A stretch of DNA of 35,140 nucleotides from JBCDBL01 sp039183635 (GTDB lineage: Bacteria > Pseudomonadota > Alphaproteobacteria > Caulobacterales > Parvularculaceae), in contig JBCDBL010000029.1 of assembly GCA_039183635.1 (NCBI GenBank), forward strand, positions 1-35,140, given 5' to 3'. The translations under genes were made by a program, and so were the position numbers. Shown here one piece after another: positions 6,671 through 14,774 of the stretch. The number at the start of each line of letters is the position of its first letter. The first letter of the stretch is position 1. The notes beneath the pieces were generated by a model that was not told the origin of the DNA, searched no databases, and saw only the letters and a program-made list of their open reading frames with translations.

Positions 6671-7606
6671 ATGAGCCTCGCGTTTACATTTCCGGGTCAA
6701 GGCAGCCAATCTATCGGCATGGGCAAGGCGTTGGCGGAGGCGTTTCCAGTCGCAAGGGAAGTGTTTGAGGAGGTGGATGAAGCTTTGTCTCAAAGCCTGT
6801 CCCGCTTGATGTGGGAGGGCTCGAATGAGGACCTCACCCTGACAGAAAACACCCAGCCCGCCCTTATGGCCGTCTCCGTCGCCGCTATGCGGGCCCTTGA
6901 AAAAGAGGTCGGCGCCGATGTTGGCGCGGCGCTTTATGTCGCCGGACACTCCCTCGGCGAATACTCGGCCCTGTGCGCCGCTGGGGCGCTCAGCGTTGCT
7001 GATACGGCGCGGCTGTTGCGTATACGCGGCCAGGCCATGCAGAAGGCTGTGCCGGTGGGCGACGGCGCAATGGCGGCTGTGCTCGGCCTGGATCTCGATG
7101 CTGTGCAAAAAGCGATCGACGAGACTGCGGGCGATGGCGTTTGTCAGATCGCCAACGACAATGCGCCGGGCCAGGTCGTCATATCCGGGGCCGCCGCGAA
7201 GGTGGAGGCGGTGATTGAGGCTGCAAAGACCGCCGGCGCCAAGCGCGCGCTGCCGCTTCCGGTCTCCGCGCCGTTTCATTGTACGTTGATGGCGCCGGCC
7301 GCCGAAGCGATGCAAGAGGCCCTGGCTGCGGTGGATATGAAACCGCCGCGTACGCCTGTCGTCGCGAATGTCGTCGCCAACGCTGTCTCGGAGCCTTCTG
7401 AAATCAAAAGACTTTTAGTGGAGCAGGTGACGGGCCGCGTGAGGTGGACTGAGAGCGTCGCTTACATGGCCGACAAAGGCGTTGCGACTTTGGTTGAAGT
7501 TGGCGCCGGCAAGGTCCTGTCCGGTCTCGCGCGCCGCATAAATAAAGACCTGAAAGCGGTCAATGTGGGCGCGCCGGACGATTTTGAAGCGTATGCGGCG
7601 CTTTAA
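6671..7606 (+). CDS. fabD: Malonyl-CoA:ACP transacylase FabD
   Basis: Transfers malonyl from CoA to acyl carrier protein, making the extender for type II fatty-acid synthesis in the cytoplasm. It has 311 residues, the usual length. FTFPGQGSQ lies at about 5-13, the nucleophile is Ser94 in GHSLGEYSAL, and the partner is His203 in PVSAPFHC. The start at 6671 is chosen because AAAGGAATT precedes it and the family begins with this M-x-FPGQGSQ pattern; the frame is open back to 6599. It heads fabD-fabG-acpP-fabF, which together supply four successive parts of the elongation machinery. The 222 bp before it are shared with the divergent PEP-CTERM gene. Confidence 0.97.
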   Translation: MSLAFTFPGQGSQSIGMGKALAEAFPVAREVFEEVDEALSQSLSRLMWEGSNEDLTLTENTQPALMAVSVAAMRALEKEVGADVGAALYVAGHSLGEYSALCAAGALSVADTARLLRIRGQAMQKAVPVGDGAMAAVLGLDLDAVQKAIDETAGDGVCQIANDNAPGQVVISGAAAKVEAVIEAAKTAGAKRALPLPVSAPFHCTLMAPAAEAMQEALAAVDMKPPRTPVVANVVANAVSEPSEIKRLLVEQVTGRVRWTESVAYMADKGVATLVEVGAGKVLSGLARRINKDLKAVNVGAPDDFEAYAAL

Positions 7607-7651
7607 CGCGCTCTTACTGTGGTCTGACGACCTCTCCAGAAAGGATTTTAT

Positions 7652-8392
7652 ATGTTTGATTTAACAGGAAAAACCGCCCTCATCACGGGCGCGTCCGGCG
7701 GCATAGGCGGTGCGATCGCCACAGCCCTGCATAGGGCGGGCGCGACAGTCGCTTTATCCGGCACGCGGGCTGAAAAGCTGCAAAACGTGGCTGAAAGCCT
7801 TGGCGGCGAGCGCACCCATCTTTTGCCATGCAATCTTTCCGATCTCGACGCGGTGGACGCCCTGCCAAAGCAGGCTGAAGAAGCAATGGGCGGGCTCGAT
7901 ATTTTAATCTCCAACGCCGGCGTCACGCGGGATAACCTCTTCATGCGGATGAAGCCGGAAGAATGGGACGATGTCATCGCCGTGAATCTCACCGCCTATT
8001 TCCGCCTGTCGAAAGCGGCGCTGCGCGGCATGATGAAGCGCCGCTATGGCCGCATCATCGGCGTCGCCTCCGTCGTCGGCGTCACCGGCAATCCAGGGCA
8101 AGGCAATTACGCCGCCTCAAAGGCCGGCATGATCGGGATGGCCAAATCCCTCGCCCAGGAGGTGGCCAGTCGCGGCGTGACGGTGAACACGATCGCGCCG
8201 GGCTTTATTCGCACGGCCATGACAGACGCCCTCAATGACGACCAGCAAGAGGCGATTTTGTCCCGAATCCCGGCCGGCGCCATGGGGACGCCTGAGGATA
8301 TCGCCGCCGCATCGGTCTATTTGGCGTCCGAAGAGGGCGGTTATGTCACCGGCCAGACGCTTCATGTGAATGGCGGGATGGCGATGATTTAA
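7652..8392 (+). CDS. fabG: 3-oxoacyl-ACP reductase FabG
   Basis: NADPH-dependent reduction of beta-ketoacyl-ACP, the second step of each elongation cycle. This is a short-chain dehydrogenase of 246 residues. The cofactor-binding glycine motif GASGGIGGAIA is at about 12-22, NAG appears in ILISNAGVTRDNL, and the catalytic set is Ser140, Tyr153 and Lys157 (YAASK). The C-terminus VTGQTLHVNGGMAMI is typical. A ribosome-binding site AGAAAGGA lies upstream. It follows fabD by 45 bp, so the two are probably co-transcribed; 221 bp separate it from acpP. Confidence 0.97.
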   Translation: MFDLTGKTALITGASGGIGGAIATALHRAGATVALSGTRAEKLQNVAESLGGERTHLLPCNLSDLDAVDALPKQAEEAMGGLDILISNAGVTRDNLFMRMKPEEWDDVIAVNLTAYFRLSKAALRGMMKRRYGRIIGVASVVGVTGNPGQGNYAASKAGMIGMAKSLAQEVASRGVTVNTIAPGFIRTAMTDALNDDQQEAILSRIPAGAMGTPEDIAAASVYLASEEGGYVTGQTLHVNGGMAMI

Positions 8393-8613
8393 AGTGTTGA
8401 TTATAAACAATAAATCTGTACATATGTTGCGCGCCGTCCGCCTAAAACGCCGTATTTGCAACATAGTTGACATCGGCTGAGCAATCGAGGGCGTTGCACA
8501 TTTGGCCAATATGGCTTAATCGGCCCTGACCTTTTGAAAAGTTTTTGACGTCTACGAAGGCGACCGCCGCGTTTCCGACCTGATCTGGAACGCCCCACAA
8601 GAAGAGGAATACA

Positions 8614-8853
8614 ATGTCTGATATTGCCGAACGCGTGAAGAAAATTGTCGTTGAGCATCTTGATGTCGAGGCCGATAAAGTCGAACCAAAGGCCAGCTTT
8701 ATCGACGATCTCGGCGCCGACAGCCTGGACACGGTCGAGCTTGTGATGGCTTTTGAAGAAGAGTTCAGCGTCGAGATCCCTGATGACGCCGCCGAAACCA
8801 TCCAAACGGTGGGCGACGCCATCAAGTTCATTGAGGAAAACAGCGGCAAATAA
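8614..8853 (+). CDS. acpP: Acyl carrier protein
   Basis: Small acidic carrier that holds growing acyl chains on a phosphopantetheine arm. It has 79 residues and begins MSDIAERVKKIVVEHL. The prosthetic group attaches to Ser37 in the conserved GADSLDTVELVM. Its acidic helix II, after the serine, is the docking face for FabD, FabG and FabF, which are encoded on either side. AAGAAGAGGAA upstream is a ribosome-binding site. The 221 bp before it probably hold a promoter of its own, since ACP is needed in large excess, and a hairpin terminator follows at 8881-8926; both suggest a separate abundant transcript, which is inference. Confidence 0.98.
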   Translation: MSDIAERVKKIVVEHLDVEADKVEPKASFIDDLGADSLDTVELVMAFEEEFSVEIPDDAAETIQTVGDAIKFIEENSGK

Positions 8854-8880
8854 GCCCTGGCGCCTCGCAGTCGTTTCAAA

Positions 8881-8926
8881 AACCGCCGCGACGCGTCTTT
8901 TAAAACGCGCGCGGCGGTTCTGTTTT
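8881..8926 (+). terminator. Probable intrinsic terminator after acpP
   Basis: A long hairpin: AACCGCCGCG (8881-8890) pairs with CGCGGCGGTT (8910-8919). After a bulged A the pairing continues inside as CGCGT (8892-8896) with ACGCG (8905-8909). It is followed by CTGTTTTA. The stem of 15 pairs is strong and the T-run moderate. It lies 27 bp after acpP and 39 bp before fabF, so it should reduce rather than abolish readthrough into fabF. Confidence 0.7.
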
Positions 8927-8964
8927 ATAAGGTCTGTCGCAAAGTATATTGGTAAGGAGGCCGC

Positions 8965-10248
8965 ATGAGACGCGTCGTCGTTACGGGACTTGGGTTGGTG
9001 ACGCCGCTTGGCGCGGGCGTTGAGGCGGTCTGGCGGCGCATTGTCGCCGGCGAGAACGGCGCTGGCCGCATCGAGAAATTTGAAACCGGCGATCTGGCTT
9101 GCCAGATCGCGTGCGAGGTGCCGCTGACCGACGGTTACGCCGGCGGCGCCGAAGCAGGCGCGGCCGCCTTCAACCCCGACGACGCCATGGAGGCGAAGGA
9201 GCGTCGGCGCGTCGATGATTTCATCGTCTTTGCAATGGGTGCGGCCAATGAAGCGATTGCGGATTCGGGAATTAGTCTTGATACAGATGAACAAAAGGAG
9301 CGCGCCGGCGTTCTGATCGGTTCCGGCATCGGCGGTTTGCCGGGCATAGAGCAATCCGCCGTGCTTTTGGCGGAGAAGGGCCCGCGGAAGATCAGCCCGT
9401 TCTTTATTCCCGGGCGTCTTATCAATCTGGCCTCGGGATATGTTTCCATTCGTTATGGTCTCAAAGGCCCCAACCATTCCGTCGTGACGGCCTGCTCCAC
9501 AGGCGCCCATGCGATTGGTGATGCGGCCCGGCTGATCGCTCTCGATGACGCGGATGTTATGGTCGCCGGCGGCGCGGAGAGTGCGATATGCCGCCTTGGT
9601 TTTGCCGGCTTCGCCGCCTGTCGCGCCCTGTCGACGGGCTTCAACGACGACCCCAAGCGCGGCTCTCGTCCCTATGACAAGGATCGGGACGGTTTCGTCA
9701 TGGGCGAGGGCTCCGGCCTTGTGGTGCTTGAAGAATATGAGCACGCCAAGGACCGCGGTGCGAAGATATACGGCGAGGTCGTGGGATACGGCCTGTCCGG
9801 CGACGCCCACCACATTACGGCTCCGGCCGATGACGGCGACGGCGGCTATAGATCTATGGCGATTGCGTTGAAGCGCGCCGGCATGGGGCCTGGGGACATT
9901 GATTATATCAACGCCCACGGTACATCGACGCCGAAGGGCGACGAGATTGAGCTTGGCGCGGTGGAGCGTCTGTTCGGCGAGGCGGCGGACGGGCTTGTCA
10001 TGTCGTCAACAAAATCCGCCATCGGCCACCTGCTGGGCGCTGCGGGATCTGTGGAGGCGATTTTCTCCTTGCTCGCCCTGCGCGATGGGGTATGCCCGCC
10101 GACGATCAACCTTGACAATCCGTCCGTGGAAAGCCCCATCAATCTCGCCCCTAATGAAGCGGTGCGCAAAGACGTCGACGCCGTTCTGTCGAACTCTTTC
10201 GGCTTCGGCGGTACAAATGCTTCACTGGTGATGCGGCGCGTGTCGTAA
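8965..10248 (+). CDS. fabF: 3-oxoacyl-ACP synthase II FabF
   Basis: Condenses malonyl-ACP with an acyl-ACP and sets the chain-length and unsaturation balance. It has 427 residues, slightly longer than the E. coli enzyme. The thiolase-fold catalytic triad is visible: Cys177 in VVTACSTGAH, His318 in NAHGTSTPKGD and His355 in SAIGHLLGAAGSVEA. The end GFGFGGTNASLVMRR is typical. A loop of about ten extra residues near 50-75 (Ala, Gly and Glu rich) is a common alphaproteobacterial variation. The start at 8965 has a perfect AAGGAGG five bases away, consistent with strong independent translation after the acpP terminator. Confidence 0.97.
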   Translation: MRRVVVTGLGLVTPLGAGVEAVWRRIVAGENGAGRIEKFETGDLACQIACEVPLTDGYAGGAEAGAAAFNPDDAMEAKERRRVDDFIVFAMGAANEAIADSGISLDTDEQKERAGVLIGSGIGGLPGIEQSAVLLAEKGPRKISPFFIPGRLINLASGYVSIRYGLKGPNHSVVTACSTGAHAIGDAARLIALDDADVMVAGGAESAICRLGFAGFAACRALSTGFNDDPKRGSRPYDKDRDGFVMGEGSGLVVLEEYEHAKDRGAKIYGEVVGYGLSGDAHHITAPADDGDGGYRSMAIALKRAGMGPGDIDYINAHGTSTPKGDEIELGAVERLFGEAADGLVMSSTKSAIGHLLGAAGSVEAIFSLLALRDGVCPPTINLDNPSVESPINLAPNEAVRKDVDAVLSNSFGFGGTNASLVMRRVS

Positions 10249-10305
10249 TAGTCTTGGCTTGTGCGGATTTAGTCATGCGAGCGGTAAGCGGGGAACGACC
10301 AGCGT

Positions 10306-11325
10306 ATGAGCGATAACGCGGTGGAGAAGAAGAAGGGCGGCGGGCTTTTCCTGAAGCTTTTCCTGGGTTTTTGTGTTTTGGCGCTCCTTTGCGTTGTCGG
10401 AGCGGCTTATGGCGGCTGGCATTTGTTTACAGGGCCAGGTCCCGCCGCGTCTGAAACGGTTGTCGATTTACCGCCGGGCTCTTCCGTCGGCGCGATTGCC
10501 TCAAGGCTTGAAAATGCAGGCGTTATTTCCGATGAGCGCGTGTTCAAAGCGGCGAGCCGTCTTACAGGAACCGACCAAAGTCTGAAAGCCGGCGAATATG
10601 CTTTCCCCGCGCGCGTCAGCGTGCAGGAGATCCTCGTCATTCTTCGGGAGGGCCGGTCGATCCTTTACAAGATCACCGCCCCGGAAGGGCTCACCACCGC
10701 TCAGATCCTCGCCATCGTCGATGCCGACGAAACGCTCCAGGGCGAGATTACGGTGCAGCCGGGAGAAGGCCGGCTGTTGCCGGAGACCTATCTTTACCAC
10801 CGCCGGGATACCAAAGACGATGTTGTCCGCCAGATGATGAAGGCCCAGGACGCGGTTCGGGACGCGTTGTGGGACCTGCGTGCGACGGAATTGCCCTTCG
10901 ACACCTGGGAGGAGGCTGTGATCCTCGCCTCCATTGTGGAGAAAGAAACCGCCTTTGAAGCCGAGCGTCCCCAGGTCGCCGCAGTTTTCGTAAACCGCTT
11001 AAAGCGCCGTATGCGTCTTGAATCTGACCCGACCATTATCTACGGCCTGACGGGGGGCGAGCCCCTCGGCCGCGGCATACGGCAATCGGAGCTGCGCAAG
11101 GAGACGCCTTATAACACTTACATCATAAGAGGTTTGCCGCCGACGCCTATCGCCAATCCTGGCCGCGCTTCAATCGCAGCGGTGCTCAATCCTCCTGATA
11201 CGAATGATTTGTTCTTTGTCGCCGACGGTACGGGCGGGCACGTGTTCTCCTCCACCTATGCGGAGCATCGCCGCAACGTCGAGAAATGGCGGCGCATCGA
11301 AAGGGAGCGCAGAAGCGCCAACTAG
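10306..11325 (+). CDS. mltG: Endolytic murein transglycosylase MltG
   Basis: Cuts nascent glycan strands in the periplasm and so ends peptidoglycan polymerisation. It is an inner-membrane protein of 339 residues. A short basic N-terminus (VEKKKGGG) precedes a single transmembrane helix at about 14-37. A LysM-like region follows (DLPPGSSVGAIASRLENAGVI) at about 54-74, then the YceG catalytic domain with Glu212 in ASIVEKET and the downstream ESDPTIIYGL and NTYIIRGLPPTPIANPG motifs. It lies 57 bp after fabF; the fabF-mltG order is widely conserved in Gram-negatives. Confidence 0.95.
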   Translation: MSDNAVEKKKGGGLFLKLFLGFCVLALLCVVGAAYGGWHLFTGPGPAASETVVDLPPGSSVGAIASRLENAGVISDERVFKAASRLTGTDQSLKAGEYAFPARVSVQEILVILREGRSILYKITAPEGLTTAQILAIVDADETLQGEITVQPGEGRLLPETYLYHRRDTKDDVVRQMMKAQDAVRDALWDLRATELPFDTWEEAVILASIVEKETAFEAERPQVAAVFVNRLKRRMRLESDPTIIYGLTGGEPLGRGIRQSELRKETPYNTYIIRGLPPTPIANPGRASIAAVLNPPDTNDLFFVADGTGGHVFSSTYAEHRRNVEKWRRIERERRSAN

Positions 11326-11331
11326 TCGAGA

Positions 11332-11505
11332 ATGATTCCCTTACGCACAGATGTCACGCCGAACAAGCTGCGCCGAATGGCGGAGCGTAAACGTGTGGGG
11401 CGGCGGCGAAACGGCGTCATCTTGCCGGTTGACCCGTGCGACGGGGCTTTCGTTTGGATGACGCGCAGCGTGCATGATGCGCTGATCGTAAGGTCTGCGA
11501 AATGA
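11332..11505 (+). CDS. Possible 57-residue basic small protein overlapping yicC
   Basis: An ATG six bases after the mltG stop opens a 57-codon frame whose TGA overlaps the yicC ATG (ATGA at 11502-11505), the arrangement used for translational coupling. The peptide begins MIPLRTDVTPNKLRRMAERK, has an Arg-rich middle (KRVGRRRNG) and a more hydrophobic end (PCDGAFVWMTRSVHDALIV). I recognise no family. For it: exact spacing between mltG and yicC and the ATGA overlap. Against it: a weak ribosome-binding site and the possibility of chance in GC-rich DNA. If not coding, these 176 bases are an ordinary spacer. Confidence 0.35.
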   Translation: MIPLRTDVTPNKLRRMAERKRVGRRRNGVILPVDPCDGAFVWMTRSVHDALIVRSAK

Positions 11506-12389
11506 CAGTTTCTTCAATGACAGGGTTTGCGCGGGCCGAGGGCGCTGAGGGCGTCTATGCCTGGGCCTGGGAGATCAAGAGCGTCAATGGCCGCGGATTG
11601 GACGCGCGCATGCGGCTCGCCGCGCCTTTTGAAGGGCTTGAACCTGAGGTGCGGACGGCGGCGCAGGCTCGGCTCGCCCGCGGCAATTTACAAATCTCCC
11701 TGCAGGTCCGTCGCGAGACGGCTGCGGCGCGCCTCAGCGTGAACGAGCAGGCGCTCAGTCTTGTCATTGACGCCGCCGAGCGTGTCGCGGACCGAACGTC
11801 TTGCGATAAACCGCGGCCCGAAGGTCTTCTTGCCCTGCGCGGCGTTCTTGAAGCCGAAGAAACGAATGACGATGAGGCGTCTTTGGCCAAAGCCAAGGCC
11901 GCCGTCATGGCGTCGCTTGGCGAAGCGCTGGACGGTCTCGCCCACGCGCGCGCGGAAGAGGGGGCGAAACTCCATGCGGCGCTGAAAGGACAGGTCGATG
12001 AGATCGAAGGGCTTTCAGCAAAGGCCCGCGCTGCAGCGTCGGCGCAACCGGGGGCCTTGCGCGCCCGCCTGAAGCGTCAGGTGGCCGAACTGCTCGCCGC
12101 CGAAGCGGCTTTGCCTGAAGACCGTCTCGCCCAGGAAGTCGCCTTGCTTCTTGTTAAGGCCGATATTCGGGAGGAGCTGGATCGGCTCGACGCCCATGTC
12201 GCCGCGGCGCGGGAGCTGATGGCCGCCGATGGGCCTGTGGGCCGCAAGCTCGATTTCTTGGCCCAGGAGTTCAATCGGGAGGCGAATACGTTGTGCTCCA
12301 AAGCTCAAGATCCTGAATTGAAGCGCGTCGGTCTTGATCTGAAAGCCGTCATCGACCAGCTGCGCGAACAAGTGCAAAACATAGAATAA
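11502..12389 (+). CDS. YicC/YloC family endoribonuclease
   Basis: A 295-residue cytoplasmic protein of the YicC family, members of which have been reported as endoribonucleases affecting small-RNA stability. The N-terminal domain starts MTVSSMTGFARAEG, followed by WEIKSVNGRGLDARMRL at about 23-39, which is strongly conserved. The C-terminal DUF1732 part has KLDFLAQEFNREANTLCSKAQD at about 248-269 and ends in a helical stretch. It overlaps the gmk start (TAATGA), so yicC and gmk are translationally coupled, an association found in many bacteria. No missing conserved segment is seen. Confidence 0.93.
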   Translation: MTVSSMTGFARAEGAEGVYAWAWEIKSVNGRGLDARMRLAAPFEGLEPEVRTAAQARLARGNLQISLQVRRETAAARLSVNEQALSLVIDAAERVADRTSCDKPRPEGLLALRGVLEAEETNDDEASLAKAKAAVMASLGEALDGLAHARAEEGAKLHAALKGQVDEIEGLSAKARAAASAQPGALRARLKRQVAELLAAEAALPEDRLAQEVALLLVKADIREELDRLDAHVAAARELMAADGPVGRKLDFLAQEFNREANTLCSKAQDPELKRVGLDLKAVIDQLREQVQNIE

Positions 12390-13042
12390 TGACCGATCTC
12401 GCCCGACATGCCGACGAAACCGCCCGCCGTGGACTGATGCTTGTTCTTTCAAGCCCCTCCGGCGCCGGCAAGACCACCATTTCCCGCCGCTTGTTGGAGC
12501 GGTATGACGATCTTATTCTCTCAGTCTCCGCCACCACGCGGCCCCCCCGCGACGGAGAGCGGGAAGGCGTCGATTACTACTTCGTAGACGAAGAGAATTT
12601 TGGTCTGATGCGCAATCGCGGGGCTTTCCTCGAATGGGCGAAGGTGTTCGACAATTATTACGGCACCCCGAAGGAGCCTGTGGAGGCGGCCCTCGCCAAA
12701 GGCCAGGACGTGCTGTTCGACATCGATTGGCAGGGCGCCCAACAACTTGACGAGGCGGCGCGGGACGATCTTGTCAAAGTGTTCATCCTGCCGCCGTCTA
12801 AGCGGGAGCTTGAAGAACGCCTCCGCCGCCGTGCAAAGGACGCGGAGGAGGTTGTGCAAAAGCGCATGGCGAAAGCTGGCGATGAAATCAGTCACTGGGC
12901 GGAATATGACTATGTCGTGGTCAATCGCGATATTGACGAAGCCGAGGCCCAGGTCCGCGCGATCCTGGAGGCGGAACGGCTAAAGCGCCGACGGCAGACA
13001 GGGCTCAGCGACTTTGTGAAGCGGCTGAATATCGGTGTCTAA
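12389..13042 (+). CDS. gmk: Guanylate kinase
   Basis: Phosphorylates GMP to GDP with ATP, essential for GTP, dGTP and (p)ppGpp pools; cytoplasmic. It has 217 residues. The P-loop SSPSGAGKTT is at about 21-30. The GMP-binding segment SVSATTRPPRDGEREGVDYYF lies at about 47-67 with its conserved Arg and Tyr residues, followed by FDIDWQGAQQL with the Asp of the nucleotide site. The lid region contains RRAKDAEEVVQKRM. A short N-terminal extension of about 14 residues before the kinase fold is normal in this group. The ATG shares its A with the yicC stop. Confidence 0.97.
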   Translation: MTDLARHADETARRGLMLVLSSPSGAGKTTISRRLLERYDDLILSVSATTRPPRDGEREGVDYYFVDEENFGLMRNRGAFLEWAKVFDNYYGTPKEPVEAALAKGQDVLFDIDWQGAQQLDEAARDDLVKVFILPPSKRELEERLRRRAKDAEEVVQKRMAKAGDEISHWAEYDYVVVNRDIDEAEAQVRAILEAERLKRRRQTGLSDFVKRLNIGV

Positions 13043-13224
13043 CGCATTTTTAAACGTGTCCTGCCGCGCTTGTCTTCCCGTCTATTGACCGTTCACTCAG
13101 GTTTTGGGATGGGCGGATTGATTAAAGTGATCGCTTCTCCTTACGATCTCATATACGCTTTAAAACAAAGATTTATACATCTAAAAACGCGTTTCTTTAT
13201 AGCGCAGATCAGCAGGACCAAGAT

Positions 13225-13815
13225 ATGGGGATTTTGAAAATCATCGGCGGGCTTGTCGTTCTGGTCGTGGTCGCCGTTGTTTCGTTTTTCGCTTTTCTTG
13301 GCGGGTTTAAAACCGTAACGGTCGATAAAGGCGCCTTCGGGCCGGCGGAAATTGTGTTCACCACGCATAAGGGGCCTTATGAGAACCTCTCTGAAAGCTG
13401 GACGGTGTTCATGGAGGATATGCAAGCTGCGGGTTTTGAAACCTGCGACAGCCTCGCCGTTTATCTTGACAGGCCCGGCACGCCGCCGGAGGATTTGCGC
13501 AGCATCATCGCCTGCCGGATTGACGGCATGACGGATGCGGACAAAGCGACGTTGCGCGCCGCTTTCGCCAACATGACCTTGCCGGGCTCCGAGGCTCTAA
13601 CAAGCCGCTTTCCGTTCAAGAACATGGCCTCTTATTTTATCGCCCCGATGAAAGTCTATCCGGAGTTTGAGAAACGCCTGGCGGCCGACGCCTCTGCGAC
13701 GCCTCATATCGCCATCGAATATTACGGCGATCCTGAAACGGCGAGGGAAATTGCGTTTTTCATGCCGCTCAACGTCGATGCGGCGGCGTATCAGCCCCTG
13801 TTCGATGCGTTTTAG
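13225..13815 (+). CDS. Membrane-anchored GyrI-like domain protein
   Basis: A 196-residue protein with an N-terminal transmembrane anchor (about residues 4-28: ILKIIGGLVVLVVVAVVSFF) and an outward domain resembling the GyrI/SOUL-like small-molecule-binding fold. Clues are HKGPYENLSESWTVFMEDM at about 51-69 and a YLDRPGTPPEDLRSIIACRID stretch, the usual pattern of GyrI-like proteins. The domain normally binds hydrophobic ligands or, in GyrI, inhibits gyrase; with a membrane anchor a gyrase role is unlikely here. It converges on rsmA with 116 bp between the ends, where GAGCCG and CGGCTC (13891-13915) form only a weak hairpin. Confidence 0.75.
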   Translation: MGILKIIGGLVVLVVVAVVSFFAFLGGFKTVTVDKGAFGPAEIVFTTHKGPYENLSESWTVFMEDMQAAGFETCDSLAVYLDRPGTPPEDLRSIIACRIDGMTDADKATLRAAFANMTLPGSEALTSRFPFKNMASYFIAPMKVYPEFEKRLAADASATPHIAIEYYGDPETAREIAFFMPLNVDAAAYQPLFDAF

Positions 13816-13931
13816 AGTGTTTTCAGTGTCATACGGTTCGCCTGCGGGCCCGACAAAATAAAACCTTGGAGCTGTTTCGACGGTTCCGATGAGCCGCATC
13901 AGACGCAAACGGCTCTAAGCTCTGCGTCGAC

Positions 13932-14774
13932 TTACATCTTTGCCGAAGCGCGCGCCAGTGCGATGTATCCCTCTACGCTCACATCCTCCGCCCGCGCTGT
14001 TTCTTCAAGTCCCGCTGCGCGGAGCAACGTTTCAACCCCGCCCGGCGCAACGCTTTTCAAACTGGAGCGCAGCATTTTGCGACGTTGGGAAAAAGCGGCG
14101 GCGGTGACGGCGCTTAAGTTGGGGAGCCAGTCCGGGGGCGCTTCAGAGCTTGTAAAGCGCACAACGGCGGACGCCACTTTCGGCGGCGGCGTGAAGGCCC
14201 GGGCCGGCAGGTCGAACAGGCGTTGAGGCGCGGCGGCGGCCTGGGACAGGACGCTGAGACGGCCGTAGGTTTTGGAACCGGGCGGCGCCAGGATTCGGTC
14301 GGCCACTTCCTTTTGAAACATCAGAGACAGGCTTGCCCACCAGCGCGGCCGGACGGTCAACCACTTTACGAGCAAGGCCGTTGAGATGTTATAGGGCAGA
14401 TTCGCTGCGATATGCGCGCGCTTCGCCCCCGTCTGCGCAATAAGCGCGGCTTCGTCCGCGTCCATGGCGTCGGCTTCGATGAGATGAAAACGCGTTCCAT
14501 AGACCTTTTTCAGATCTTGCAGCGCTGCAACGGCCCGCCCGTCACGTTCAATGGCGATAATGGCGGCCGCCTCCGTTTCAAGCAAAGCCCGGGTGAGGCC
14601 GCCGGGGCCGGGGCCGATCTCCAGAACGACGTCGCCGGCGCCGATTTCCGCCATGCGCGCAATCTTCCTTGTGATATTGAGGTCGAGAAGAAAATGCTGC
14701 CCCAAGGATTTTTTCGCTGCGAGACCGTGGGTTGCGATCACCTCACGCAGTGGCGGCAGGTCTGTTTCACCCAT
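13932..14774 (-). CDS. rsmA: 16S rRNA dimethyladenosine transferase RsmA (KsgA)
   Basis: Dimethylates two adjacent adenosines in the 3' hairpin of 16S rRNA late in small-subunit assembly. It has 280 residues. Conserved parts are KKSLGQHFLLD at about 21-31, the SAM-binding motif LEIGPGPGGLTRALL at about 51-65, the acidic IERD of motif II, and the catalytic NLPYN at 125-129. The C-terminal helical domain follows. It overlaps the end of pdxA by 8 bp, the pdxA-rsmA order common in proteobacteria, and is the last gene of the surA-pdxA-rsmA string. Confidence 0.96.
   Translation of the reverse strand: MGETDLPPLREVIATHGLAAKKSLGQHFLLDLNITRKIARMAEIGAGDVVLEIGPGPGGLTRALLETEAAAIIAIERDGRAVAALQDLKKVYGTRFHLIEADAMDADEAALIAQTGAKRAHIAANLPYNISTALLVKWLTVRPRWWASLSLMFQKEVADRILAPPGSKTYGRLSVLSQAAAAPQRLFDLPARAFTPPPKVASAVVRFTSSEAPPDWLPNLSAVTAAAFSQRRKMLRSSLKSVAPGGVETLLRAAGLEETARAEDVSVEGYIALARASAKM

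Noticed and set aside
8466..8500. TTGACA at 8467 as a promoter for acpP
   Set aside because: A perfect -35-like hexamer, but nothing resembling a -10 box at 16-18 bp; too weak to list.
8401..9918. 505-codon open frame on the minus strand opposite acpP and fabF
   Set aside because: It is antisense to clearly conserved FabF and ACP. GC-rich codon bias leaves the antiparallel frame open; the translation is compositionally odd with no motif.
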